A stretch of DNA of 64,000 nt from RPQJ01 sp963696545 (GTDB lineage Bacteria > Pseudomonadota > Gammaproteobacteria > Steroidobacterales > Steroidobacteraceae): positions 227,514 through 291,513 of the forward strand of contig CAVOKQ010000001.1 of assembly GCA_963696545.1 (NCBI GenBank), written 5' to 3'. Positions 1 through 9,097 of the stretch are shown in pieces; position 1 is the first letter of the stretch, and each line of letters opens with the position of its first letter. The position numbers and the translations under genes are program-made. The notes under the pieces are model-generated. The model made no database searches. It was not told the DNA's origin and saw only the letters and a list, made by a program, of their open reading frames with translations.

Positions 1-107
1 AACGTCGCGCGCGAGACCTCGAGTTCGTCCAGGAAGTCCTGCGTCCGCACGAACCCGCGGCTCTGCAGCATCTGCTGGATGCGATAGAAGCGTTCGGTAC
101 GGTCCAT
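1..107 (-). CDS. HTH/WYL-domain transcriptional regulator, N-terminal fragment
   Basis: Only the first 35 codons lie in the window; the gene runs off the left edge. The visible peptide starts MDRTERFYRIQQMLQSR and continues with a short HTH-like stretch ending SRAT. This is the usual opening of YafY-type regulators (DeoR-like helix-turn-helix followed by a WYL ligand-binding domain), which usually act as DNA-binding transcription factors. The start is 13 bases after the stop of the nitronate monooxygenase gene on the same strand, so the two are probably co-transcribed. The WYL domain itself is not visible, so the call rests on the N-terminus. Confidence 0.7.
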   Translation of the reverse strand, partial: MDRTERFYRIQQMLQSRGFVRTQDFLDELEVSRAT

Positions 108-120
108 CCGGCCCGTCCAG

Positions 121-1098
121 TCAGCCGGCAGCCATGCCTTTCAGACGCCTGCCGATGATGTCGTCGGCCTCGCGCATGATGCGGTCGATCAGCTCCTTGA
201 CGGTCGGAACGTCGTGGATCAGCCCCGCGACCATGCCGCACGACCAGGCGCCGGCGTCCATGTCGCCGTTCAGCATGATGCGCGGGTAGACGCCGGCCAC
301 TTCCTCGATGATGTCCTCGAACTTCAGGTTGCTGCCAAGCGACTTCTCCTTCTCGAGCAGCCGGTCGACCGCAGCGTTGCGCAGCACGCGTTCCGTGTTC
401 CGCAGCGGCCGCATCACGAGTCGCGTGTCGAGCTCGGTCGCGGCGACGATCGCCTGCTTGACGTTCTCGTGCACCGGCGCCTCCTTCGTCGCGATGAAGC
501 GCGTGCCCATGTTGATGCCCTCGGCGCCGAGCGCCAGCGCCGCAACCAGCGAACGACCGTCGGCCATGCCGCCGGATGCGACGAACGGGATTTTCAGTTC
601 CTCGGCGGCGCGCGGCAACAGGATGAAGTTCGGGACGTCGTCCTCGCCGGGATGACCGCCGCACTCGAAGCCGTCGACGCTGACGGCGTCACAGCCGATC
701 GCCTGCGCCTTCAACGAGTGTCGCACCGAGGTGCACTTGTGGATCACCTTGATGCCGGCGGCGTGCAGGTACGGCATCACCTGCTCGGGATTGCGGCCGG
801 CCGTCTCGACGATCTTGACGCCGCCCTCGATGATGGCGCGGATGTAGCCGGGATAATCCGGCGCATTGACCGTCGGCAGGAACGTCAGGTTCACGCCGAT
901 GGGCTTGTCCGTCATGTCCCGGCAACGACGGATCTCGTTCGCGAGGGCCTCCGGCGTCTTCTGGGTGAGCCCGGTGATGACGCCGAGCCCGCCCGCGTTC
1001 GACACGGCCGCGGCCAGCTCCGCGAAGCCGACATAGTGCATGCCACCTTGGATGATCGGATGCTCAATGCCGAAGAGTTCTGTGATGCGGGTCTTCAT
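121..1098 (-). CDS. nitronate monooxygenase family (2-nitropropane dioxygenase), FMN-dependent
   Basis: The 325-residue protein has the full length of the NMO/NPD family, flavoproteins with a TIM barrel that oxidise alkyl nitronates such as propionate 3-nitronate; related members act as enoyl reductases. Visible hallmarks are the N-terminal PIIQGGM (residues 14-20), GFECGGHPG around 143-151 with the likely catalytic His149, and the FMN phosphate-binding SGGMADG (175-181) and MGTRF (197-201). It probably detoxifies nitronates in the cytoplasm. It precedes the WYL regulator on the same strand. Family assignment is secure; the substrate is not shown by the sequence. Confidence 0.88.
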   Translation of the reverse strand: MKTRITELFGIEHPIIQGGMHYVGFAELAAAVSNAGGLGVITGLTQKTPEALANEIRRCRDMTDKPIGVNLTFLPTVNAPDYPGYIRAIIEGGVKIVETAGRNPEQVMPYLHAAGIKVIHKCTSVRHSLKAQAIGCDAVSVDGFECGGHPGEDDVPNFILLPRAAEELKIPFVASGGMADGRSLVAALALGAEGINMGTRFIATKEAPVHENVKQAIVAATELDTRLVMRPLRNTERVLRNAAVDRLLEKEKSLGSNLKFEDIIEEVAGVYPRIMLNGDMDAGAWSCGMVAGLIHDVPTVKELIDRIMREADDIIGRRLKGMAAG

Positions 1099-1105
1099 GG
1101 TTTCC

Positions 1106-2125
1106 TCAGGAAGTCGGTTCGTCGGCGGTGATGACGGTCATATCCTGCCCGGTCGTTACACCGGACGCAGCGATCTGTGTAACGACCAGCGTCGTGCCCG
1201 GCTTGATCACCGTGGCAAGTTCGCGCAGGAACTCTGGCGGCACCTGTACGCCGGAGAGCAGTTCGTTGGTCGTGACAGACGTTTCGGGCGCGCCTGAAAC
1301 GACCTGCCAGTGCAACGGTTGCGTGCCGGTGCCGTCGTTCTGCAGCGCAGTGAACACGTGCAGTGTCAGGCGACGCGTCGGATCCTCCAGCGCATAAAGC
1401 GACCAGCCGACCTGCACACCGTTGCGGAAGACGCGAATGCGCCTGTCCTCGCCGGTGACGAGGATCGACGCCGGACCTTCGGTCGCGAGCTCCGGTTGCC
1501 AGGCAAAGGTCTTACCCTCGTGATCCGGCTCGAGTGCAGCGTTTCCTTTCGCGTCGATCGGCGCGAAGAGTCCCGGGTGCGCAACGGTGCTCGGGAATTC
1601 CTTGTCGTCCGACACCACGACGGTGATGCCGGTCGACGACTCGTCGTAGAGCCGCTTGGCGAAGTCGTAGGGCATGCGCACGCAGCCGTGCGATGCGGGA
1701 TAACCGGGCAGATTGCCTGCGTGCAGCGCGACGCCGGACCACGTGAGCCGCTGCATGTAGGGCATCGGCGCCTGGTTGTAGATGCTCGAGTAGTGATCGG
1801 CGTGCTTCTGCAGGATCGTGAAGACGCCGGTCGGCGTCTCGTGGCCTTTCTTGCCGGTCGAGACGGTCGAGGAGCCGATCAGCACGCCGTTTCTATACAC
1901 GTACGCGAGTTGCTCGGGCAGCGAGATGATCATCACCATCGGGCCCAACGGTGCCACCTCGGGGTGCCAGGTGTACTCGCCGGGCTTCAGCGTCGTCGGC
2001 GGGGCCAGGGTTTTCGCACCCATCGTGGAGCCGCGCGTGGGTGGCGTCTTGTCGGCCGGGGCAGCGAGGGGAGACAAGGCGAGGAGGGCGCCCAGCAGCA
2101 TGGGAGCCGTGAACTTTGATCGCAT
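1106..2125 (-). CDS. L,D-transpeptidase (YkuD family), exported
   Basis: A 339-residue protein beginning with a signal peptide (MRSKFTAPMLLGALLALS, cleavage near residue 25). The YkuD catalytic domain covers roughly residues 60-170 and contains HAGNLPGYPASHGCVRMP at 135-152 with nucleophile Cys148. Such enzymes make or edit 3-3 peptidoglycan cross-links, or attach lipoproteins to peptidoglycan, in the periplasm. Residues about 225-300 look like a second, degenerate copy of the first half of the YkuD fold (VTGEDRRIRVFRNGVQVGWS) without a catalytic cysteine. I chose the ATG at 2125 because it places the signal peptide at the N-terminus; an in-frame start at 2176 is possible. Confidence 0.88.
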   Translation of the reverse strand: MRSKFTAPMLLGALLALSPLAAPADKTPPTRGSTMGAKTLAPPTTLKPGEYTWHPEVAPLGPMVMIISLPEQLAYVYRNGVLIGSSTVSTGKKGHETPTGVFTILQKHADHYSSIYNQAPMPYMQRLTWSGVALHAGNLPGYPASHGCVRMPYDFAKRLYDESSTGITVVVSDDKEFPSTVAHPGLFAPIDAKGNAALEPDHEGKTFAWQPELATEGPASILVTGEDRRIRVFRNGVQVGWSLYALEDPTRRLTLHVFTALQNDGTGTQPLHWQVVSGAPETSVTTNELLSGVQVPPEFLRELATVIKPGTTLVVTQIAASGVTTGQDMTVITADEPTS

Positions 2126-2310
2126 GGTGTGGCTGGTCTCGGAGGTCTGGTTGATGTGATTCCCACCCCGATCCACGATACCTCAAGTCTGCCCGCGAGG
2201 TCAGCGGCCTGGCTCGTGCACGGCCGGCACGGGCGCCGGCCGCCGGCTTCGACCGCTGGCGCCGTTGGCGTATCCTCGTGGTACCGGTTGGGCCCACCGG
2301 GAGGCAGGTG

Positions 2311-3945
2311 ATGGGATACCAGTCAGATCTTCGATCCGTCGCCACTGTCGTGGTCGCAGCCTGCTTCGCGCTGCTGGCCGGCTGCGATGCCCGCACCAAT
2401 GTTGGCGCCACCGGTACGGCGCCCGAAGATGCCGCGCACCTCTGGGTGACGGTCGAGGAGATCTGGTTCGCGAGCGATGCGGATGCGCTGCCCGAGTCGG
2501 ATACGGGCTGGACCCGGGAGAAGCTGTCGAACCCGGTCGTGCTCGATCTCGCGAACATCGACGCCGGCAAGCTTGTCTCGCTGGCGACCAACGTCGCCCT
2601 GCCGTCCGGGGATTACCGGCAGATGTACCTGAAGCTCGCGGATCCGGCGGATCGACTGGTCAACGCCGCGCGCGATCTGGGTCTCGACTACAACGCGCAG
2701 ATCGACGTTAAGGGCGGGTCGGGTGCCGTGTCGAAGCGACCGCTCGAGCTTCCCGTGCCGGGCGCTGGGCTCACGATTCCCGTGCAGCTCACGTTCAAGG
2801 ACAACTCGTCGAGCGGCAGCGGTGCGGACCAGGCGACTAACCTTGCAGTGACGATCGACGCCGCGCGCGATGTCGTCACGTACGAATACGGCTCGAACAC
2901 CGGGTACATCCTGAGTCCGAACGTTTCCGTACACGACGCGTCGAAGGCGGGCGCGATCGCCGGCAGCGTCGACACCCGCGGGCTGGCCGCCGACCACCCA
3001 CCGGTGTACGTCAGTGCGCAAGAGCGTAGTGGCACGGGGACGCACCACGTCGTGGTCCAGAGGCGGCGCATCGCGGCCGATGGCACATTCGAGCTCTATC
3101 CGCTTCCTGCAGCGAAAAACGGCGCGAAGCTCTACGACGTCGTGATCAGCTGCGCCGCGGCGGATACCGTGATTGTCCGGGACGTGCCGGTCACCGCAGG
3201 CACGACGCCGACGTCGCTGCAGCCGGCCGCAGTCGTGTTGACACCAGCGCGGACCGTGTACGCGGATACCGGTACGCAGACGCCTGTATTGCCCGCCGGG
3301 ACACGCGTCGAGTTCTACCAGTCCACGCCGGGAAGCGACGAGCGGCCATACCTGATCGACGGCACGGCGCTCGATCCACTCACGCGACAATTGCCTGGGA
3401 ATGCGTTCGCGCTCGCGTCCGGTTCGCTCGTTGTCGGCACGTATGCGAGCGGCAATACGATCGCTTTCGCGACCACGAGTCCTGCCGAGGGGACAGGCGG
3501 CTATCTCGTCGGCAGTGCGGGCCTGTACCGGGCGGACACGCTCGCTTCGCGATCGAGTGACGTCACGGGCGGACGCAACCGGCCCACGATTGTCACCGTG
3601 CCCGATCCGCAGCTGGCGGACGGCGGGCGCGCAGGCACGCTGGTAGTGAATCTTTCGGCAGCGGTGGCGCGGTACGACAACGGGTTCATCACGGTGATGG
3701 CAGGCCCAGAGGTCATGGAAACCGTCGACGTTGGTGCGCTGCTGGAGCGGGGCGGCGGAATCGTCACGATCGGCAGCCTGCCCGCGGGCAGTGCTCTCGC
3801 GCCGGTCGCAGGTGTCCCGTACCGCATCGCGTTGCGTGCGTGGAACTCGCGGAACGCGTCCGGCAGCCTGGCATCGTTGGCGTCGGAACGGAGCGTCTCA
3901 CTCGGCGATACCGGCACGGGCAGCTTCGCGCTGCGGCTCCAATGA
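2311..3945 (+). CDS. DUF4382-domain lipoprotein
   Basis: A 544-residue predicted lipoprotein. The start at 2311 follows GGGAGG at a good distance and gives a signal peptide with lipobox LLAGC (Cys25). Residues about 40-180 match the DUF4382 pattern: AHLWVTVEEIWF, a segment on a quantity expressed as VLDLANIDAG, then LPSGDYRQMYLKL. These domains are often found in secreted or surface proteins with beta-sandwich modules. The C-terminal two thirds look like repeated beta-sandwich segments, rich in Thr, Val and Gly, with no motif I recognise. Function is unknown; a surface or periplasmic binding role is only a guess. Confidence 0.75.
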   Translation: MGYQSDLRSVATVVVAACFALLAGCDARTNVGATGTAPEDAAHLWVTVEEIWFASDADALPESDTGWTREKLSNPVVLDLANIDAGKLVSLATNVALPSGDYRQMYLKLADPADRLVNAARDLGLDYNAQIDVKGGSGAVSKRPLELPVPGAGLTIPVQLTFKDNSSSGSGADQATNLAVTIDAARDVVTYEYGSNTGYILSPNVSVHDASKAGAIAGSVDTRGLAADHPPVYVSAQERSGTGTHHVVVQRRRIAADGTFELYPLPAAKNGAKLYDVVISCAAADTVIVRDVPVTAGTTPTSLQPAAVVLTPARTVYADTGTQTPVLPAGTRVEFYQSTPGSDERPYLIDGTALDPLTRQLPGNAFALASGSLVVGTYASGNTIAFATTSPAEGTGGYLVGSAGLYRADTLASRSSDVTGGRNRPTIVTVPDPQLADGGRAGTLVVNLSAAVARYDNGFITVMAGPEVMETVDVGALLERGGGIVTIGSLPAGSALAPVAGVPYRIALRAWNSRNASGSLASLASERSVSLGDTGTGSFALRLQ

Positions 3946-4125
3946 GCGCGCACTGGCGTGGCGGCCATCGCAAGGATGCTCTATCGGGCGGGGTTGCTCG
4001 GCTAGGCATCGCAGGCCGGCGGGGCGCGTAGTTATCCGGATTGTCGGGCGCTTCGGCCCCCGGCAGCCTGCTCTCTGTTACAGCCGGGCCGCGCACGGGA
4101 CACGACGCAATCAGGGGACTACGAG

Positions 4126-5496
4126 ATGCCAGAGGCGATCAGGATCCGGCCGGTTCTCGCCGCCGCTTTGTCGGCGCTGGTGCTGGCCTGCGCAGCCCAT
4201 GCGGCCGTCAAGGAGCAGGACGCTGCAGCGCTCGGCACGACGCTGACGGGTATCGGTGCCGAACGCGCGGGTAGTGCGGACGGTCGCATTCCGGAGTACA
4301 CGGGTGGGCTCACCAGTCCTCCTGCCGGTTACAAGGCCGGCGATGGCCAGCGCGTCGATCCGTTTGCCGACGAAAAGCCTGTGCGCGTGGTCACGGCCGG
4401 CTCGGCCGGCGAAGTGGCCGCGCAACTCACCGCCGGGACAGCCGAACTGCTGCGACGCGATCCGACGTTCCGCGTCGACGTCTATCCGACCCATCGCACT
4501 GTCGCCTATCCGCAATGGCTGATCGACAACACGCGCCGAAATGCGATGAACGCGCGCGTGGCAGACGATGGCCTGGGGCTGGCAGGGGCTCTGCCAGGCG
4601 TGCCGTTTCCGATTCCGCGCGATGGACGCGAGGCGATGTGGAATCACCGCCTGCACTACATGGGGCGTGCGTTCTCGATGAAGTACGACAGCTGGCTGGT
4701 CGATGCCTCCGGCCAGAGGATGATCACCTCGACCGCGCAGTCCAACTGGGAATTCCCGCTGTTCGACCCGCAGCGGCACGAGTCCGTGCGCGAGGACGAG
4801 CCATTGTTCATGTGGAGGGTCGACTACTCGGGGCCCCAGCGGCGGGCAGGCGAGGCGCTGCTGCTGGTCGAGCCCGTGGACTTGCTGCGCTCGCCGCGGC
4901 GCACCTGGTTCTATGTCCCCGGGCAGAGACGGGCCCGGCAGGTCGAGCTTCCAGACGATGCGCCACACGGCAGCAGCAGCGGCACCTACACGAACGACGA
5001 CGCTTTCGTCTACACGGGCATGCTCGAGCGGTACGAGTTGAAGCTCGTCGGCAAGCGCGAAATGCTGGTGCCGTACAACACTTACCGGCTGACGTACCAC
5101 GGGAATGCGGAGGACATCGTCCAGCCGCAGCACCTCAATCCGGACTACGTTCGCTGGGAACTGCATCGTGTGTGGATCGTCGAGGCCACGTTGAAACCGG
5201 GCGAGCACCACGTGCACCACCGTCGCGTGTTTTATCTCGACGAGGACAGCTGGACCGCGCTCGCGTCGGACGAGTACGGTGAAGATGGCAAGCTGACGCA
5301 CAGCGTCTTCGCGTGCCTCTCCTTCAGTTATGGAGCCGGCGCCCCGTTTTCGGTCAATCACGTGGCGTACAACTTCGGGACCGGCGCGTACCATTTCGCG
5401 TTCTTCCCGGGCGCGCACTCCGGCGTACGGTACGTGGAGCCGCTGCCGGCGTCGGCGTGGTCGCCGGACTCGATGGTGGGGGCCGGAGTGCGGTAG
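4126..5496 (+). CDS. DUF1329 family exported protein
   Basis: A 456-residue protein with an N-terminal signal sequence ending near AAHAAV (residues 20-26). The body matches the DUF1329 (LolB-like outer-membrane lipoprotein-sorting superfamily) pattern: GRIPEYTGGL near residue 53, the motif RVDVYPTHRTVAYP around 118-131, and MKYDSWLVDASG, MLERYELKLVGKREMLVPYN and a DEDSW segment near the C-terminus. In many proteobacteria DUF1329 genes sit beside RND-type transporters or DUF1302 genes and help growth on steroids and other hydrophobic substrates; no such partner is present here. It is followed 10 bases later by a small membrane protein gene, so an operon is likely. Confidence 0.85.
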   Translation: MPEAIRIRPVLAAALSALVLACAAHAAVKEQDAAALGTTLTGIGAERAGSADGRIPEYTGGLTSPPAGYKAGDGQRVDPFADEKPVRVVTAGSAGEVAAQLTAGTAELLRRDPTFRVDVYPTHRTVAYPQWLIDNTRRNAMNARVADDGLGLAGALPGVPFPIPRDGREAMWNHRLHYMGRAFSMKYDSWLVDASGQRMITSTAQSNWEFPLFDPQRHESVREDEPLFMWRVDYSGPQRRAGEALLLVEPVDLLRSPRRTWFYVPGQRRARQVELPDDAPHGSSSGTYTNDDAFVYTGMLERYELKLVGKREMLVPYNTYRLTYHGNAEDIVQPQHLNPDYVRWELHRVWIVEATLKPGEHHVHHRRVFYLDEDSWTALASDEYGEDGKLTHSVFACLSFSYGAGAPFSVNHVAYNFGTGAYHFAFFPGAHSGVRYVEPLPASAWSPDSMVGAGVR

Positions 5497-5506
5497 AGTT
5501 CGCGCC

Positions 5507-5758
5507 ATGAACGACACGCTGAAAGCCATTCTCCTCGCCATCTACGCGCTGGCGATCCTCGGCCTGCTGGGCGTGCTGCCGCCCGGCCTGGCATCGGTAC
5601 TCGCAAAGATCGCGTTAATCCTCGTTGCTGCGCACCTGCTCGAGCTCGCGATCGCGTTCAAGGCCGTCAAGCGCTACCCGGGACCGCTCGTCGACAGTAT
5701 CGCTCTGACGCTGCTGTTCGGCATCCTGCACTGGCGCCCGCTGAGCAAGGCGAAGTAG
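5507..5758 (+). CDS. small membrane protein, DUF1145-like
   Basis: An 83-residue protein with two or three hydrophobic helices (about residues 6-25, 28-47 and 62-78). The spacing and the segments HLLELAIAFKAVKRYPGP and LFGILHWRPL resemble the DUF1145 (YhhL) family of small gammaproteobacterial inner-membrane proteins. It starts 10 bases after the DUF1329 gene and ends 28 bases before the next gene, so it sits inside a run of same-strand genes ending with YheU. The ATG at 5507 is the first one downstream of the previous stop. No function can be inferred. Confidence 0.6.
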   Translation: MNDTLKAILLAIYALAILGLLGVLPPGLASVLAKIALILVAAHLLELAIAFKAVKRYPGPLVDSIALTLLFGILHWRPLSKAK

Positions 5759-5786
5759 CGCGACCTCGACGTGGGATGAGCGGGTC

Positions 5787-6242
5787 ATGGAGCTCGTCTT
5801 CACCAAGGGCCCGCACAAGCACGACCAGCTGCTGATCCGGCGGCCGGGGCAGGCCGACGACCGAATCGAATGCCCCAAGCAGCGGATCATCCCGCACGAC
5901 ATGGTGCATTACGCAGTCGAGGGCATGCTGCTGCGGCGCGGATTCCTGTCGCGGGTCAGGGACGGGGAGCAGGCCGGCTTCCGCATGCAGCCGGAGGCCG
6001 AGAGCGACGGGGTCGAGCGACTCGTTGAGGTCATCCAGGGTGACGCGTGGTCGGGCGGCGCGAGCACGCCGGCGGAGCTGATCGAGCTTTATCGTGTCAC
6101 CTGCAGCGCCCGGAAGTGCCCGCCGCTCGCCGTCGCCGAGGCCGACATCGACGTCATTCGCGATTGCATTGCGGGCTTGACTGCCCGGTGGGAGCAACTC
6201 GCCGTGGGCCAGTCGCTGACGCTCGAGATGGCGCATGAGTGA
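5787..6242 (+). CDS. hypothetical protein
   Basis: A 151-residue soluble protein that I do not recognise. The N-terminus (ELVFTKGPHKHDQLLIRRPG) and a central HDMVHYAVEGMLLRRGF segment suggest a compact alpha/beta protein. It lacks a signal peptide and membrane segments. It overlaps the YheU gene by 8 bases, a sign of translational coupling, and follows the small membrane protein by 28 bases. Its conserved context beside YheU is the only functional clue. Confidence 0.6.
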   Translation: MELVFTKGPHKHDQLLIRRPGQADDRIECPKQRIIPHDMVHYAVEGMLLRRGFLSRVRDGEQAGFRMQPEAESDGVERLVEVIQGDAWSGGASTPAELIELYRVTCSARKCPPLAVAEADIDVIRDCIAGLTARWEQLAVGQSLTLEMAHE

Positions 6243-6501
6243 CTGGTGGGAAGACGATCGCGAGCGACCACCGCCCATCGCAGTTCCGCACACCGAGTTG
6301 TCGCAGGAAGCGCTGAGTGGCGTCATCGAGTCGTTCGTGCTGCGCGAAGGGACCGACTACGGCGAGCGTGACGTATCCCACGAGGACAAGGTGGCGGACG
6401 TGACTCGCCAGCTCGAACGAGGCGAGGCGCAGATCATGTTCGATCCGCTTGACTCGAGCGTGACGATCGTCGTCGTGAAGCGGAAGAATCGAATTGACTG
6501 A
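6235..6501 (+). CDS. yheU: YheU family protein (UPF0270)
   Basis: An 88-residue protein with the characteristic YheU/UPF0270 sequence: PHTELSQEALSGVIESFVLREGTDYG (seen at residues 18-43), then EDKVADVTRQLERGEAQIMFDP. The family is small, cytoplasmic, almost confined to gammaproteobacteria, and of unknown function. Its N-terminus is longer than usual by about ten residues (SDWWEDDRERPPP). It overlaps the preceding hypothetical gene by 8 bases and is the last gene of the run that starts with DUF1329. Confidence 0.85.
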   Translation: MSDWWEDDRERPPPIAVPHTELSQEALSGVIESFVLREGTDYGERDVSHEDKVADVTRQLERGEAQIMFDPLDSSVTIVVVKRKNRID

Positions 6502-6650
6502 TGCCACAAGGGCGGTCCGGGTGGGCGCGGCCCGCCGGCTGATACCGATTTTCGCGGATTGCGCATCCAGCTCAGCAGGAGCACCTTGTATCGTGTGGCT
6601 CGGGCTCGCCCGGCGTCCGATGCTGCCCGAGCCCGGCAAAGGAGGCTCGT

Positions 6651-9017
6651 ATGTCCAGGAAGACATCAGGTCAGCCGCGCTCGCGGCTCATCGCCGAGAT
6701 CCTCGTCGTCTGCCTCATCTCGATGTTCACCGCGCTCTCCGGCTGCGGTGGCGACGGCAAGAACAAGAAGAACCAGAACCCCGTGCCCATGCTGACCTCG
6801 ATCTCGCCGTCAACGGCGACGGTCGGCGGCCCGGCGTTCACGCTCACGGTGAATGGCTTCGACTTCGTATCCGGGTCGACGGTGCAGTGGAACAGCTCGG
6901 CACGGCCCACGGTGCTCGTGAGCGCCACGCAGCTCACAGCCGCGATCCCGGCCGGCGACATCGCCAGCATAGGTACTGCCCAGGTCACGGTCGTCAGTCC
7001 CGCCCCGGGTGGCGGCATATCGTCTGCAGTCGCGTTCACTGTCCAGAACGCGACACCTGTCGCCTCGTCACTGAGCCCGGCCAGTGCAGTTGCAGGTAGT
7101 CCTGCCTTTGATCTCATCGTGAACGGCAGCGGGTTCGTGTCCGGCGCGACCGTGCAGTGGAATGGCGTCGCAAGATCGACCACGTTCGCGGGTGGCAACG
7201 CACTGAAAGCTGCAATAACCGCAGCCGACGTTGCGACGGCGGGTACGGCCCAGGTCGGCGTCGTGAATCCGCCGCCGGGAGGAGGCACTTCCCCGGCATT
7301 GACGTTCACGATCCAGAACGGCGGGCCGATTCTCACGTCGCTAAGCCCGGCGAGCATCCGGGCGGGCAGCATAGGCTTCAACCTGGTCGTGACCGGCACC
7401 GGCTTCATGCAGGGAGCCACGCTGCAGTGGGCCGGAAAGGACCGCAAGACCGCGTTCCTGAGCGCGACGCAGGTCGCAGCCGAGATCCTGCCCATGGACG
7501 TCGGGCCCCCTGGCTCCTACAGCGTCGTGGTCCGGAATCCCGAGCCGAGCGTCGGTCCGAGCAACGCACTGCAGTTCGTCGTGACCAACGTGCCGACTCC
7601 GGCTGGCGGTTACCCGATGCAGATCAGCGTGGCGCCGGACGGCTCGTCCCCGAACGGGCCGAGCGTCAACGGAGGCATGGACTGGGATGGCAATTTCATC
7701 ATCTACGCGTCGAAGGCCTCGAATCTCGTGGCTGGCGACTCGAATGCAGCCTACGACCTGTTCCTCACCGAGACCTGCAATTACGTGCAGGCCGCATGCA
7801 CGCGATCGACGCGGCGCCTCGTGATGGCCACCGACGGTTCGCAGCCAAACGGCAATAGTGGCTGGACGGCCGCCTATCCTGAGAACTCGTTGACGGTCAG
7901 CTTCAACGGACGATTCGTTGCATTCGTATCGTCGGCCAGCAACCTGGTCGCAGGTGACACCAACACGGTCGACGACGTGTTCCTGGTCGATACCTGTCTC
8001 GCACGCGGTCGCCCGTGCATTCCTGGCACGGTCCGGGTCTCGATCAGGGCCGACGGCTCACAGTCGACGTGGCCGAGCAGCCAGCCGGCAGTCGCGGACG
8101 ACGGGCGCTATGTCTTTTTCGTCAGCGCCGACCCCGAGATGGTCGCTGGTGACGGCAACGGCACCGCGGACCTGTTCGTGCGCGATACGTGCCTCGGCGC
8201 AGAGAGCGCATGCACGCCGAGCACGGCCCGCGTTTCGCTGGCGGCCAATGGCGCCGATGCCAATGGGCCCAGCGGCGAGCCGACGTTCACCGGCCGTTAC
8301 GTCGCGTTCAGCTCTGCGGCCAGCAACCTGGTGGCGGGGGACTCAAACGGTGTCGCGGACATCTTTCTGCGCGACACCTGCATCGGTGCGACTGGTGCCT
8401 GCACCCCAACGAACGAGCTCGTCTCGGCAGGCAGGGACGGCGCGCCGGCGGACGGCCCGAGTTCCGATCCGCAGGTGGGTCCGCCGCTCGCAGGCAGCGA
8501 TGGGCATGACCGGCACGGCCGCTTCGTCGCGTTCGTCTCCGGCGCCACGAATCTCGTCCCGGGCGACACGAATGGCGCCGCGGACGTGTTCGAGCGTGAC
8601 AACTGCCGTGGATATCCAAGCTGCACGCCGTCCACGTTGCGGGTGTCCGTGACCAGCGCAGGTGAGCAGATCAATGGTGCGTCGCGGAGTCCTGACTTTC
8701 TCAGGTGGGACGGCGAGACGATACCGTTCGTGACGGCCGCCAGCGGCGTGGTGCCCGAGGACACGAACGGCGTCGCGGACGTATTCGTCCGACACTCTTG
8801 CCCGAAGGGCGCCCCGACCTATTGCGTGCAGACCACGATGAGGGCGTCCGTAGGAGTAGGCGGTGTTGAGGCCAATGGCGCCAGCTTCGCGCCGCGGCTC
8901 TGCCACGATATGTTTGGTGCCTGGGCAGTCACATTCATCTCGGAGGCCACGAACCTGCAGTCCGGCAGCCTGCCGAATCCGGCTCACGGCAGCATCTACC
9001 TTACTACCAGGCAGTAG
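6651..9017 (+). CDS. IPT/TIG and beta-propeller repeat lipoprotein
   Basis: A 788-residue predicted lipoprotein. A strong ribosome site (AAAGGAGG) precedes the ATG, and a signal peptide ends in lipobox ALSGC near residue 32. Three tandem IPT/TIG-type immunoglobulin-like domains follow (about residues 45-135, 136-225 and 226-315), each opening with a variant of LTSLSPASxxAGSxxF and containing SGxTVQWNG. The rest holds about six repeats of the form NLVAGDSNGVADIFLRDTC, typical of TolB/WD40-like propeller blades, with paired cysteines in each blade. It is probably exposed at the cell surface or in the periplasm. A hairpin terminator follows directly. Ligand and role are unknown. Confidence 0.8.
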   Translation: MSRKTSGQPRSRLIAEILVVCLISMFTALSGCGGDGKNKKNQNPVPMLTSISPSTATVGGPAFTLTVNGFDFVSGSTVQWNSSARPTVLVSATQLTAAIPAGDIASIGTAQVTVVSPAPGGGISSAVAFTVQNATPVASSLSPASAVAGSPAFDLIVNGSGFVSGATVQWNGVARSTTFAGGNALKAAITAADVATAGTAQVGVVNPPPGGGTSPALTFTIQNGGPILTSLSPASIRAGSIGFNLVVTGTGFMQGATLQWAGKDRKTAFLSATQVAAEILPMDVGPPGSYSVVVRNPEPSVGPSNALQFVVTNVPTPAGGYPMQISVAPDGSSPNGPSVNGGMDWDGNFIIYASKASNLVAGDSNAAYDLFLTETCNYVQAACTRSTRRLVMATDGSQPNGNSGWTAAYPENSLTVSFNGRFVAFVSSASNLVAGDTNTVDDVFLVDTCLARGRPCIPGTVRVSIRADGSQSTWPSSQPAVADDGRYVFFVSADPEMVAGDGNGTADLFVRDTCLGAESACTPSTARVSLAANGADANGPSGEPTFTGRYVAFSSAASNLVAGDSNGVADIFLRDTCIGATGACTPTNELVSAGRDGAPADGPSSDPQVGPPLAGSDGHDRHGRFVAFVSGATNLVPGDTNGAADVFERDNCRGYPSCTPSTLRVSVTSAGEQINGASRSPDFLRWDGETIPFVTAASGVVPEDTNGVADVFVRHSCPKGAPTYCVQTTMRASVGVGGVEANGASFAPRLCHDMFGAWAVTFISEATNLQSGSLPNPAHGSIYLTTRQ

Positions 9018-9029
9018 GCCGCTGTGACA

Positions 9030-9066
9030 GCGAGGCCGCTACGTGCAGGCGGCCTCGCGTTTCGTT
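9030..9066 (+). terminator. rho-independent terminator after the IPT lipoprotein
   Basis: A perfect 10-bp stem (GCGAGGCCGC at 9030-9039 paired with GCGGCCTCGC at 9049-9058) encloses a 9-base loop and is followed by GTTTCGTTC. It begins 12 bases after the stop of the plus-strand lipoprotein gene and lies between convergent genes. Confidence 0.75.
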
Positions 9067-9097
9067 CACGCGGAGCCCCGCCCGATGACCAGATGCT

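Noticed and set aside
4111..5541. 476-residue minus-strand ORF opposite the DUF1329 gene
   Set aside because: Antisense shadow with low-complexity Arg/Val/His composition.
6651..9017. Internal repeats in the IPT lipoprotein as a possible CRISPR or tandem DNA repeat
   Set aside because: The periodicity is at protein level (IPT and propeller blades) with diverged codons; there are no spacers.
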